64,000 nt of DNA from Cryptomeria japonica. Taxonomy: Eukaryota; Streptophyta; Pinopsida; Cupressales; Cupressaceae. Positions within the stretch are counted from its first letter, which is position 1. Every line of letters begins with the position of its first letter. The notes under the pieces were generated by a model that ran no database searches, was not told where the DNA came from, and saw nothing but the letters and a program-made list of their open reading frames with translations. The position numbers were made by a program, and so were the translations under genes. The stretch covers positions 837,732,136-837,796,135 of the forward strand of contig NC_081411.1 in NCBI RefSeq assembly GCF_030272615.1. Direction: 5' to 3'. Below are positions 47,783 to 59,094 of this stretch, one piece after another.

Positions 47783-50373
47783 ATGCCTTCACGACGATCA
47801 GAGCGTCCCACGAGGATTGAGAGCCTGTGCCAGGCCGTGATCGACGACGAGCCACTAGACAAGGTGAGTTGACTAAACGTTTGACTTTTGATTCTTCGCA
47901 TGTTTAACTTTTTTGTGATCGTATACGGGCCTCGAAGGCTGACCGAGGCCCACCCAGGGCGCCATGGTCCCTGAGGGGCACCTTGGTCCCCCCAGGGCGC
48001 CATGGTCCCTGACAGGGACGCCATGGTCCCCTCAGGGTGCCATGGTCCCTGACAAGGCGCCATGGTCCCTGAAAGGGCGCCATGGTCCCCAATCAGGGCC
48101 TGGCGAGAGGTTCCGGGGCTATCATACGATGTGCAATGGTTTGCATTTGTGATTTCGATGATTGAGTACTGATTACGGTCATGTTTTCGTGTTGCAGGGT
48201 CTCCCGTACATGAGAGAGCACACAGTGGGACATATTCTTCGCACTTTGCGAGATCAAATTCCACGGCTGACTCAGTCAGAGAGAGACACACTATCGATTG
48301 TAGGATTATGGTACATGATTCTCATGCCGGCCATTCGATTTCATCCTGCGATGCTGATGGCCTTGATGGAGCGATGGGATCCTGACACATGCACCTTTCA
48401 CCTTCCAGTAGGAGAGCTGACGGTCACACTCGAGGATGTGTACCATATACTTCATCTTCCTATCAGAGGAGCGACAGTTACATAAATGACCGATCGGTCA
48501 GTGGAGGATCATCAGAGAGAGCAGGTGTATTGCATAGGGAGAGTCATGCCGAGCGAGACGAGAGGTCGCATCATGGTCAGCTGGCTCTTACATCCTACAA
48601 GGGAGGTACCACTTCTGAGACGCCTTATGATAGCCATCATAGCATTAGCCGTCTGCCCTAATGGGCGAGGGACACACATGCATGGGGGCCTCACATGGTG
48701 TATCAGAGCAATGGAGAGACACAGGAGAGTGTATGCGTGGGGTCGGAGTATGCTAGCGCATCTCTATCATGACCTTGAGGAGTATGTATTCGGACAGGGT
48801 TGTAGTTTGATGACATGCACACTTCTACAGGTGTGGATTTTAGAGCATTTCACATGCACCAGGCCCGTCAGCTTTCCACTGAGTACAGCAAGCGAGCGAC
48901 CTAGGGTGTTCACTTATCCACTTACCAGCGAGTGGAGATTTGGAGATTTATTATATTGGAGAGTGATTGTTGACAGACTGACAGCCGAGGTGATAGTGTG
49001 GAGACCTTACCTACTGATGCACAGATGGGATGGTATGGAGAGACAGTTAGCATGCCTACAGAGGAACCGCCTACTGCGAGGATGATATGCACACATCATA
49101 GTCCCTTTCTACTTTGACCGAGTATGGAGGTAGTTCGGACTAGAGTAGTGTGTTCCAGCCGATGTGCCCATCTATACTCGACACTCACGGGTCCTTCCCA
49201 GACCTGGAGCAGTAGCGAGACCAATGGTAGATGATATTGAGATGACAGACTTAGAGGGATCTGATTAGGATGTAGTCACCGACTATTCTACAGAGCCTGG
49301 AGCACAGCGTAGATATGTTTCATGGTTCATGAGATCATATCCAGGTCCTATCTTTCCACCAGATCATCTGACAGGCTATCCAGGCCCATGGAGACATGGA
49401 GACCGAGACGAGGATGAGGGATCCAGGTTAGAGGAGCCAGAGGAGGGAGAGGGTCATGAGGAGGTGGGAGATCCTGATCCACCTACAGGCGATCAACCCA
49501 GTGACGAGGAGGATGCAGGTGATGATGCAGATAGAGAGGAGGATGAGGAGGATGCAGGTGATGATGCGGATGAGGACGAGGATGATGATGATGAGGAGGA
49601 TGAGGAGGAGGAGGATAGAGATGATGAGGAGGAGTCGGATGTAGCTCCCCACCATTTAGGAGACGATACCATAGCTCTGGATCCACCTCCTATTCCCCAA
49701 TAGGGGGAACAGGAGGCGATACGGAGACCTATCACCAGTACCGTCCAGCCTACACCCATCGTGGATAGAGTATATGAGCGAGGGGAGCCTAGCGGTTCTC
49801 AGTCACAGATACTACCATATCATGATCCCTACTGGCATGAGGGAGATCCAGGTATAGTAGGTTTATATTGATTGATTAATGTTTTGATGATATAGGATGG
49901 TACTAACAAAAATTTATTCTACTGCCATAGCTAATGTGCAGGAATGGCGTTCCTTGATTCAGCAGGCAATGACAGACATTTCCATGATAGCACAGATCCC
50001 CAGTTCCTCACAGATTGCCTATAGGCCTCAGGGGAACGCGGGTCGGCATGAGGATTTGTTTTTCTCATTCTGAGTACAGGTAGATATATGGAGGGAGAGA
50101 GAGAGAGTCCTATCAGAGGACCTCCAGCAGGCGCGGCAAAGAGAGAGAGTCCTATCAGAGGACCTCCAGCAGGCGCGGCGAGATCTAGCAGCGGCTCAGA
50201 TCGAGGCTACCACCTATCGTGCGATCCTTATGGATAGGGATCGTAGGAGTTCCTCTCAGAGTCACTCACGATCTGTATCGCGCTACACACCCATGGGTCC
50301 ACCTTCACGGCCAGACCAGGAGGGAGCATCCAGTCGACACTCTCCAACCACTAGCCCTAGGGATAGGAGATGA
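47783..50373 (+). pseudogene. Antisense plant mobile domain (PMD) gene carried by T2, three exons
   Basis: Exon 1 is 47783-47863 (27 codons from ATG, MPSRRSERP...). Intron 1 is 47864-48197 (AAG/GTGAGT ... TTGCAG/G). Exon 2 is 48198-49851. Intron 2 is 49852-49930 (CAG/GTATAG ... CCATAG, with the branch-like TACTAAC). Exon 3 is 49931-50373, ending TGA. Phases agree across both introns. Exon 2 has the PMD (aminotransferase-like plant mobile domain) signature, ALMERWDPDTCTFHLPVGE with LTVTLEDV (about 48358-48440), and a later W-RFGDLLYWRVIV block. A long Asp/Glu-rich stretch follows (49400-49650). Exon 3 has a coiled-coil-like segment with a 13-residue tandem duplication. Seven in-frame stops but no frameshift; probably dead. 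PMD proteins are host silencing factors and are often found inside transposons. Confidence 0.75.
47945..48110. repeat. GGCGCCATGGTCCC tandem array in PMD intron 1
   Basis: About six to seven units of 20-27 bp around the word GGCGCCATGGTCCCTGA. Each unit contains the self-complementary GGCGCC and CCATGG. Related words occur in the T2 and T3 LTRs. Confidence 0.8.
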
Positions 50374-50977
50374 TTTTATGATGTAAAAGAGAGGTCACAT
50401 TTTGGATATACAGTGACCTGTTTTTGTATACGATCCACATATATATATATATATACATGCTTCTCTTTTTGTCTCAAATGTGTTATCTTTAATGCCTAAA
50501 ACAACGTATATTTTGTTTTGATTAAATCTAATACATTTGGTAAATGTACATGTATGGTCAGAATTTAATTTCCATGTGATTGATTTCTCAATGCTCCATG
50601 ATTAAATTGATACATGTGTGACTTAATTAAAATATTTAATCAAGTGCTACATTGATGATAAGGAAGAAATATGCATTAAGTCTAAGAATCATATAACTAA
50701 TGTGATTTAATTTTGAACTTAAACACAACATGATACAATTCTACTTAATACATAAAGACATTATATAATATGCTAGCATAATGAGAAATGTAAACCTTTT
50801 ACAATTTACATTAATGAATTCAAGACAAACTATAAAGTAAGAAGACATGCTTGTTAGGAATGAAGCAATATAGATTAAACGACATAACATTTAATTCTAT
50901 TTTGCTTTAATTAAGGAATACTAACATATTATCCAATGTTGAAGAATTGAAAAGGAAGATAGATGAAGAATGAAGAA
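50374..50977. other. AT-rich spacer between convergent PMD gene and T2 integrase
   Basis: About 600 bp with no frame. A (TA)n run lies at about 50440-50455. It would hold both the PMD 3' end (plus) and the 3' sequence after integrase (minus). Confidence 0.5.
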
Positions 50978-52511
50978 TTAAGCATAATATCTACGCAAGT
51001 GCATAGCATTAATAGGTTCTTTAAGAGGCGTACCGTCTACATCTGCTATTTTGTAAGCACCTGATCCATAATCCTCAATAACGATATATGGTCCAAGCCA
51101 ATTAGGACTAAATTTTCCCTTTTCTGTAGGTAAGGCATTCACATTGCGCTGATTCTCATAAAGGACTAAGTCACCTACTGAGAAGGAATGTTGAATAACC
51201 TTGTCATTATAGCTTCGTTGTAGAGTTTTGTGATACGCTTGAATATGCTCAAGAGCGTTTATGCACTGTTCATCAAGCATCTCAAGTTGTTGAGGTCGTT
51301 GTTCCCTATAAGAGTCATTATCTACTATACCTTTGAGAGAAACCCTAAGTGATGGAATTTCTAACTCTAAGGGCATAATAGCATCAGCACCATAAATAAG
51401 ATTATAAGGAGTAGTTCCCGTAGCAATTCATACACTCGTTTGGTAAGCCCAAAGAGCATAGATTAGCTGGTTACTCCAATCTTTACCATGCTTATTTATG
51501 GTTTTATGAAGAATTTGTTCAATTATCTTATTAGATGATTCGGCTTGACCATTTGACTAAGGATAATATGGTGTAGAAAATCGATGTTTGATATGATACT
51601 TCTCGAGGAATTTCTTCACATCCTTGTTTTTAAACGATGTCCCATTATCTGAGATAATAGTGGAAGGTATCCCAAATCGAGAAATGATGTTTTCTAAGAG
51701 AGATTGACAAATCACTTTAGCAGTAGTAGAGCGAAGAGGAATAGCTTCTACCCACTTCGTAAAGTAATCTGTTGCAGTTATAATGAAGGTGTGTCCTTGA
51801 GATGAAGGAGGAGAAATTTTTCCAATAAGATCCAAACCCCATGCGGAGAAAGGCCAAGAAGCTACTTGAGAACGAAGTTCTTGAGCAGGAGCATGAATCA
51901 AATTATTGTGTTGTTGACATTGATGACATTTTTTAACAAATGAAAAGGAATCCTTCTGCATAGTTTGCCAATAGTATCCCATACGAAGCAATCTATGAAC
52001 CAAGGATTTGCCCCCAAAATGCCCCCCACAGGCACCTGAATGTGCCTCTTCAAGAGCAACAGGGATTTCCGACTTGTTAAGACAACGAAGGAGAAGACCA
52101 TCATAACCCCTTCGGTAAAGGACATTAGAAAGAATGATATACCTAGCAGACAGCTTGCAGATTCTAGCCCTAGTGTTCCTAATAGCGGAATCAGGAAAGG
52201 TACCATCAGTCAAATATCTTATGATATGCGAGTACCATTCATCTAAGTCTACAAAGTCACAACATGTTATCAAGCTAGAATCATCTTCACTAGCCGGAGA
52301 AATGAGATTGTGAATAACGAAATTAAGATCGACCATAGGGTCCTCTAAAGATACTAGAGAAGCCACACATGCCATTGCATCCGCATGTCGATTATCTTTT
52401 CGAGGAATGGGTTCCATGGTATAAGAATCAAAATTTTGTAATAAAGAGATAGCAAGATCTTTATATTGTGATAATTTGTCTTGTTTTGCTTGATACACTC
52501 CTGTTACTTGT
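50978..52511 (-). pseudogene. pol: T2 pol, C-terminal part: end of second RNase H, integrase
   Basis: Resumes on the minus strand at 52511, exactly where T3 interrupts the frame, with the last third of the second RNase H (PRKDNRHADAMA at about 52420-52375). The integrase zinc finger (HSGACGGHFGGKSL ... CHQCQ) lies at about 52060-51900. The core keeps D in GLDLIG and D in IISDNG. A TAG at 51557-51559 stands at the Gln before SNGQAESSNK, and another stop lies near 51424. The C-terminal domain with VGDLVL ends at TAA 50978-50980 (MHLRRYYA). Confidence 0.85.
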
Positions 52512-53738
52512 TGTAAAGCGAAAAATCGCGATCGAACCCTAGTTGTTCTCCCCTCTTCCAACTCCGAGGAGAGAGAAGGGAGGTTCGCTAGGATTCGATG
52601 GTTTTCACTTAGGGGAGAGACTTTACATTGAAAAGAGGGGTTGAAACCCACAAGATCCAATCCCACACAATGCAAGATTGGATGCTAAATGTGTTTCAAG
52701 GGTTAAGACAGCAAGGCTACCCTCTTTCGTAAAGAATGTTGATAGGAGAATTAAGCTAAGCATGCATGGAAAGTGATAAAGCTTCGCTTATAAATTGAGA
52801 TAGAAATACAGTATGAAGCTGCGGACCTGGAATTAGCAGTAAAATGTCGATACGGCGCTGTCCTGCAAATTTGAGCAAAAGTTGTCAGGACGATGGCACC
52901 CGGCGCCACGGTCCTCCGAAAAATCCGCGAAACGAAGGGGGATTTGTTCGTCTCTGCACAAGGATTCTAGATCTTCAATTTCAGCCGCGTACCTGCAACC
53001 TACACACAGAAAAGCGAAGACGATTGGGGGGTTAGGGATTAGGGGTTTGCCTTTAGGTCAAACCCCGGTTTTGGAATTAACCAAGAAATGAGCAAGTACT
53101 GTAAATGTAAATGTATGTAAAACAAGTACTAATACCTTGTTCTAAGGATGTTTGTATCCTTATGTGTGAAGGTTTAGATGTTGTATGTTGTATGTTGTAG
53201 CATGTAGTATGTGATCTCCTCTTCAATGGTTGAATCCTTGTCTTGAATGCAACACTTAGCCTTGAATGGAGAAATGATCAATTGCTTGAAGGAATGCTTG
53301 AATGCTTGAATGCTTGAGTATAGTTTCCACGCTTTTCACATATATCCCCTTTATGCCAAATGAGAGAGAAAAATGTAGTTTATATACTTGTCATTTAGGG
53401 CTGATAGACTGATTTTCCCGACCTTAGGCCGACGAGGAAAGTTAATTTCCAAATTGCAAACAAAAAGACCCGAGACCCCTTAGGAGACCGGGCCCAAAAT
53501 AGGACCCAGGGACCAGGGCACTGGGCGCCATGGTCCTGGGGACCAGGGCGCTGGGCGCTATGGTCCCACCTCCCGGGACAGCAGGGTGCAAGGAGGTTCA
53601 GGCCAGGGTGCTTGAAAAATGCAGTTTTCAGTGTCATGAGCAAGTTTCAGGGTCTCCATTCAGGTTGCGTGTTGCATCGCCATCGTGAAGACCGAAATGC
53701 AGTTGAAATTGCAAGTGTCGCAATTTTAGGACGCTACA
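52512..53738 (-). repeat. T3 3' LTR
   Basis: Minus start TGTAGCGTCC at 53738, end ...CGCTTTACA at 52512. It has a GC-rich dyad at about 52884-52918. Near 53517-53570 a unit like GGACCAGGGCGCTGGGCGC is present twice, where the other LTR has it once; this accounts for most of the 33-bp length difference. Confidence 0.93.
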
Positions 53739-53753
53739 TTTAGCTCCCACTTT
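53739..53753 (-). other. T3 polypurine tract
   Basis: Minus strand AAAGTGGGAGCTAAA immediately before the LTR start. Confidence 0.85.
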
Positions 53754-54482
53754 AGCGGGAGTATGTATGCTCATACTTCCGGTAAAGTACAAGGAAACAA
53801 TATTGAAAGACTTTCACCACGTCAAGGAGGCAAGATACACCAAGCCCCCAGTGGAATAAGGATCTTACGACTTTGATTGACAAAGTAAAAGGGAAGATCA
53901 CGAGGGAGAACCATGACTGTCAGTAGTAAGGCTCCCTCACTATGAGTCATGCAAGAAAGATATCAAAAATTTTCAAGGCAAGGCTAAATTTGCCAAGAAA
54001 TTTTCAAGTATCTTGAAAAGATATGAACGGGATGTATGCCCCCCTACGTTAAAGCGATCGCACACGCCTCACCGGGGGTGATTGTTTTAACGTAGTGATA
54101 CACATAAGAAATGAGAAAGGAAAGGAGCACATTATCGTAAGGATTTAGCCCCCAAGTGTGAGATAAACCCAAGGATAATAGACACAAAACACAAAGCACA
54201 AGGTGACTTCGCTTTCCTCGGGGTCAGTATGCTGTATGATAATTCATGTATATATATCATATGTATGTATGCATAATTGTTCTTCATTCCCCAATCAAGG
54301 AAGGTCACCTAGAAGAAGGGAACACATGTGTCTTTTGAATCAACATGAGAGAGATCGAGAGATCTCAATGCTTTGCATCGTCCTCAAGTAGACAACACCA
54401 AGGACAACAAATAGAAGAATGAGAATAACACATAGAAGAAGTAACAAAAGAGAGGGGGAGAGAATCTGCTATGCTAATGTAA
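53754..54482 (-). other. T3 3' untranslated region
   Basis: About 730 bp, no supported frame. Its first bases (AAGCCCCCAGTGG / TATGCCCCCC words) resemble the same area of T2 (47215-47450), supporting common ancestry. Confidence 0.55.
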
Positions 54483-57400
54483 CTAGTCTAGCATGTCATC
54501 TACCCCCCGATCTTGCTGATCAATGTTTCGGGAAGGCAGGGAACACGCTAGAGGAGGAACATCCAACACAACAAATGGAGCTATCACAAGATCCAAACAA
54601 GGGCTATGTTCATGTTCCAAGCCACATTGTTCTTGTCTAGGAGCTAGGATAAGTGCTTTAGAAAATTCATTAGATAAATGGTTATCGACATCAACAAGTT
54701 CATATTCACTATCAGAAGCAAGAGGAGTAATATTTTCATCATGAATAACATTTTCATCCATATCATCATCAAGATTTATAAAAATAGGATTTTTAACTCG
54801 CACAGGATCAAGACCATCATGCATCTTATGTTTAGGAGATTTCGGCTCAATTTCCGGCTGAGGAGAAAATGGAATAATGCTTGTTGAAGGTGTCTTTGGA
54901 GATTACAAAGTTTGAGAAGCGACTGCTTGAGCCCTAAGACGACGCTTTCGTCAGCGTTCACGTGCAGAACAATTTCGTCTAGTCTTAGTAGGAAGTGGAG
55001 AAGATTGAGGAGGAGGAATGTTCTCATCCTTAGCACTTGGGTGTTTAGGTTGTGGTCTCTTAGGCTGGATAATAGGAGAAGAAGAAGGTCTCTTCTCTCT
55101 ATAAAAAGAAGGAGGAGGAACTACTCCATATAAAGGAGGAATTTTTGGTTTAGGGAGAAGACCAAGTCCATCATGATGAGGAGGTATAGGTCTACTCTTA
55201 GGAAGTTTATTAGGTATAGACATAGTCACATCCATAGGGATGGGTTGAGAATCTTCTTGAGGAAAGACATTAGTTTTATCTTTCAAAGGAAGAACTTCCT
55301 TCTCAAGAATGATAGGAATATCAAGTTTAGGTGCTCTAGGTTCACTTAGAGATAGGATCATATCTGTTTTCCACTTTTGATAAGATTTGAAAAGATGATC
55401 ACTTCGCGGAGGAAGAGATTGGAATTGTTTAGGCCAAAAGTAATCAATAGGAACACTAGAGGTTCTTTCAGCTGGTTTAAAGAGACTACAATTGACAGTA
55501 ACAACTTCACCATTATGGGGAAATTTCAAACACTTATGAATAGGAGAAGCAATAGCTTTCATGGAAGATAGCCAAGGATAGCCAAGCTTCACACGAAATT
55601 GTTCGGAAGATGGAATAATAGAAAAGTTCACATCAAGAGATTTGTTATGGACCTCAATAGGTAATGTAATAGAACCAATTGCGGGAGAAGAAAATGCATC
55701 AAATAATTTTACAATCACATCTGTTTTGTCATAGATCACTTGATTCAATTGCAAAGTAAAAAGAAATTCTTCAGTAATAACATTAACCATGCACGAAGGA
55801 TCAATAAGCACTCCACAGCAAGGTGTATTCTTAACTTTTGCAACTATGTATAAAGGACCATCAGGTGCCCTAATGGTTTCACTGGAATCAAATGTGATGG
55901 AAGGTTCTTTAGGGATTTCTTGCTGCTCTACAAAGTTAATCACATTCGGAGTCATAGACACAAGACCATCAGATGAGAGAGAGGAATCATTAGCCTCAAT
56001 TGCATTAGAGGTATGAGAAGGCAATGGATCAGTGAAAATCTGAAGATTTTGGTTAGGAGGAGCTACAGATGTGTTGCCTTTATCATTCACTCCAGAAACA
56101 GAGATAGTATTGTTATCAATCAAATCTTGAATTTTACCCTTTAAAGAAAAACATTTTTCAATATCATGCCCAGGCTGACGATGAAATTGACAAAAAGATT
56201 TATTATCAAAATAAGGTGAAGTAATCTTTGCAGGATCAATTTGTCTTATAGGAGGAAGAGTAAGCACATTTTGTTCCAATAACTTATTCATAATACTATG
56301 CAATGATTCATTCAAAGGAGTATACTTTCTTTCTTTCTTGAAAAATTTAGAAATAGGAGGCACACCTGATGCTGCATTCACATTGTTGTTGATGATGTTT
56401 TCATTGAATTCGATGGAATCTCTGTTCGGTTTAAACTTCCCAAATGGTTGTTGACTGCTATCACCCTTATCACTCGGAGCCATAGGATGTGATTGTTCCA
56501 TTTGACTCACAGTCAGTTGATAATTGTGAAGAGTGGCGCACAACTGTTGGAAAGAAGTAAACTCAGAAAATAGAAGTTTGTCTCGAATATCCTTTTGTAA
56601 ATTAGAAATAAAGATTCTTTGAATATCATTGTCAGGTACTGGAAAAGAAATTTGAGCATACAAATGCTTATATCTACCAATGAAATCAGTCACTTTTTCT
56701 TTAACACCTTGTTTACAATGCATTAAATCAATCAGATTAACCTTAGGACTTATATTGTTTTGAAATTGTTGAATGAAAGCATTTGCAAGTTGTTCAAAAG
56801 AAGTAATAGAATAAGAAGGCAAAGAGCAATACCATTGTAGGGCTTTGTCTCTTAATGTTCTAGTGAATAGTTTTACAAGCAACCTTTGGTCATAAGCAAA
56901 ATCGGTACATATTGTTTGAAAAGTCTTAACATGTGTTAGAGGATCTCCTTTACCATTATAAAGTTCCAAATGCAGGATTTCAACATGTTTAGGAGGGATA
57001 GCTCGAACAATGTCAAGAGAAAGTGGGCTCACAACATCAAATGTGGGCACACTAAACTTAGATTGATTCATAGAGGCAATTTGTTGCTGTAAAGAAGAGA
57101 CAGTTTGTGCAAGATTGTTAATGGTCACTTCAGTCGAAGAGTTCATATTGGATGTGTTAGATTGAGATGGAGGTGTTATGTTATTGAAAGAAGGTAGAGA
57201 GTAAGGTGGTGGGACTCTATGATAATTAGTCATAGGAGATGATTGGACAGGAGGAACACTACAAGGAGGGATGGAATGGTTAAATGAATTGCCCCCTTGC
57301 GTCATGTTCATTTGTGGTGATATAATAGGGACACTCATTGAAGGAATGAATGAAGAAGTCGGATTGAATGAAGGAAGAGGGTTAATTGAAGAAGAAGGGT

Positions 57401-57926
57401 TGCCCCCATGACTAGTAATCACAGGAGGAATGTCTTGTATAGAATTAGCCATGATGTTTGATGTAAAGGTAGGTATACTAGCAATAGGAGTTGTCAAAGG
57501 AATAGAATGATTGACTTGAGTAGGAGGTTGTGTATAACCTAAATTTTCAGCACGACTCTTCATAGGCATCACATTCGAATCCACAATGTGTGCAATACCA
57601 CGCAAAATATCAATTCCATTCTTATCACTTTGAAGCATATGTTTTAGACCCTCAATTAAAGGAAGAGCTTGACTATCAGGGTATTCTTGAGACATCCATT
57701 GTCGAAAATCGTCAAATTGGTTATCCAATTTCAAAAGTTGTTCTACAGAAACCTCATGGAGAGCTTCTTCATCATTAGGAGGATTAGAGGAATTACCCAT
57801 ATCCTCGTTAAAAAGGCTATTCAAATTAGGTTCCATCTCCTCAGTAGTTAAACCTTGGAAAGACTTAATTCTACGGCTTCGTCTAACGGGAATAGTGTAA
57901 GTAGGGCTTATTGTTGTAAAACTCAT
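54483..57926 (-). CDS. gag: T3 gag-like polyprotein with degenerate protease
   Basis: Open from ATG 57926 to TGA at 54948-54950 (991 residues). The same phase continues past that TGA and a TAA near 54907 to 54483, so the ancestral length was about 1,147 residues. The N-terminal third is Pro/Ser/Asn-rich. The capsid-like gag core (KALQWY-type DKALQWYCSLP, F..QF.N, FI.NL..DIRDKL) lies at about 56930-56540. The zinc-finger-like CQFHRQPGHDIEKC (C-x2-H-x4-H-x4-C) is at about 56197-56155. A protease-like domain follows (LIDPSCMVNV, about 55815-55785, then LGYPWLSSMKA), where D-P-S replaces D-S/G-G, so activity is doubtful. The C-terminus is Pro-rich and basic. Confidence 0.85.
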
Positions 57927-59072
57927 GCACTAGAAAGAGAGAAGATTTTGAATTTAGAGGTAGAAATTTTCAGTAAAATTAGCCAATCTTCTGGATTTAA
58001 GCTGTTAAATGCAATCACAACAGTCTCCCGAAATTTCGGAAAAAATGTCCGGGACCGTGGTGCTCGGAGTGCAACACGGTCCTTGCAACTTTTTTCGAAA
58101 TTTGCAGGGATGAAAGGTATGATGATTTTAGAGCTAATCTGAAAAAATTGAGTGATTTTACGATCTGTAGATAGGCCAAATTAAAGTTGCAATCTCAAAA
58201 TTGAACCCTACGAAGATTGTCGAAAAATGCAAAATTTGAATTTTGAAAAAGAGAGGGAAACTGAAATTTTGAATTTTATGATTTTAGAGGGAATGTCAAG
58301 AGCAATGCAAATTTTGAAATTTGAAAATTGACTCAATTTCACGCAAAATTCAATTTTGAAATTGGAAATTAAAGTTGTTGTAATTAAGCACTTAATTTCA
58401 AAAGTCACAAAATGCAAGAATTTGAATAAAGCACTGAAATTTTTAATGAATGATAACACACTTTTCAGATTTAGGACAGTAAGAACACAATTTTGACACA
58501 AAATTTCAATTTCAATGATTTTTAAATGTTTAGAAGCCTTAATCCAAGCAATCACAAGACCAACTTTGACTGTTATTTTGAAGGTGTTAAAATTGATAAA
58601 ATCAGCCAAAATTCTGGATTTTAGCAGGAAAATACAGTAAGATCTCGCTCCCGAAATTTCGGAAAAAATGTCGGGGACGATGGCGCTCGGCGCCACGGTC
58701 CTCGCAACTTTTTTCCAAATTTTCAGGGATGAAAGATATTGTGATTTTATTGCGGAATCCAAAGTTACAGTTGATTTGGAGATGTTTTGATCAGTGAAAT
58801 TGTCGGACAAAGGTTGAATCAAGAGGGTTTCAAAAATTAGGGTTTTGACATTTAACCACTTAATTTTCAGAATTAAAGCACAAATATGAATTGAAAATTT
58901 GTAATAGAAGGGCAGATCTGAAACAGGCATTAACATTTAGACATTTCGCAGGTTCAATTACTAAAAAGAAAATTTAGGGTTTTTATGCAATCACCTCTAA
59001 AATTTTGCAAAAGATCAAACATGAAAATGTAATCAATTTTTTCAGATCTAAGCATGAAAAATTAGAAAGGAT
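57927..59072 (-). other. T3 leader with two long hairpin modules
   Basis: Non-coding between PBS and gag. Modules at about 58028-58110 and 58646-58730 each have outer arms AAATTTCGGAAAAAATGTC and a complementary CAACTTTTTTC(C/G)AAATTT, with a GC-rich inner stem around GGCGCCACGGTCC. A minus-strand frame at 58208-58936 is Ile/Lys/Phe-rich low complexity and spans one module; I do not support it as a gene. Confidence 0.6.
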
Positions 59073-59091
59073 GTTCACGTCGGGTTCACCA
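59073..59091 (-). other. T3 primer binding site (putative)
   Basis: Minus strand TGGTGAACCCGACGTGAAC, three bases after the 5' LTR. Almost the same as the T1 PBS. Primer tRNA not identified. Confidence 0.7.
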
Positions 59092-59094
59092 AAA

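Noticed and set aside
49428-49759. Minus-strand Ser-rich, Ile/Leu-rich and Pro/His-rich frames
   Set aside because: Shadows of the Asp/Glu-rich segment of the PMD gene on the other strand.
58208-58936. 242-codon minus-strand frame in the T3 leader
   Set aside because: Ile/Lys/Phe-rich, low complexity, overlaps a hairpin module, and no relation to any retroelement protein.
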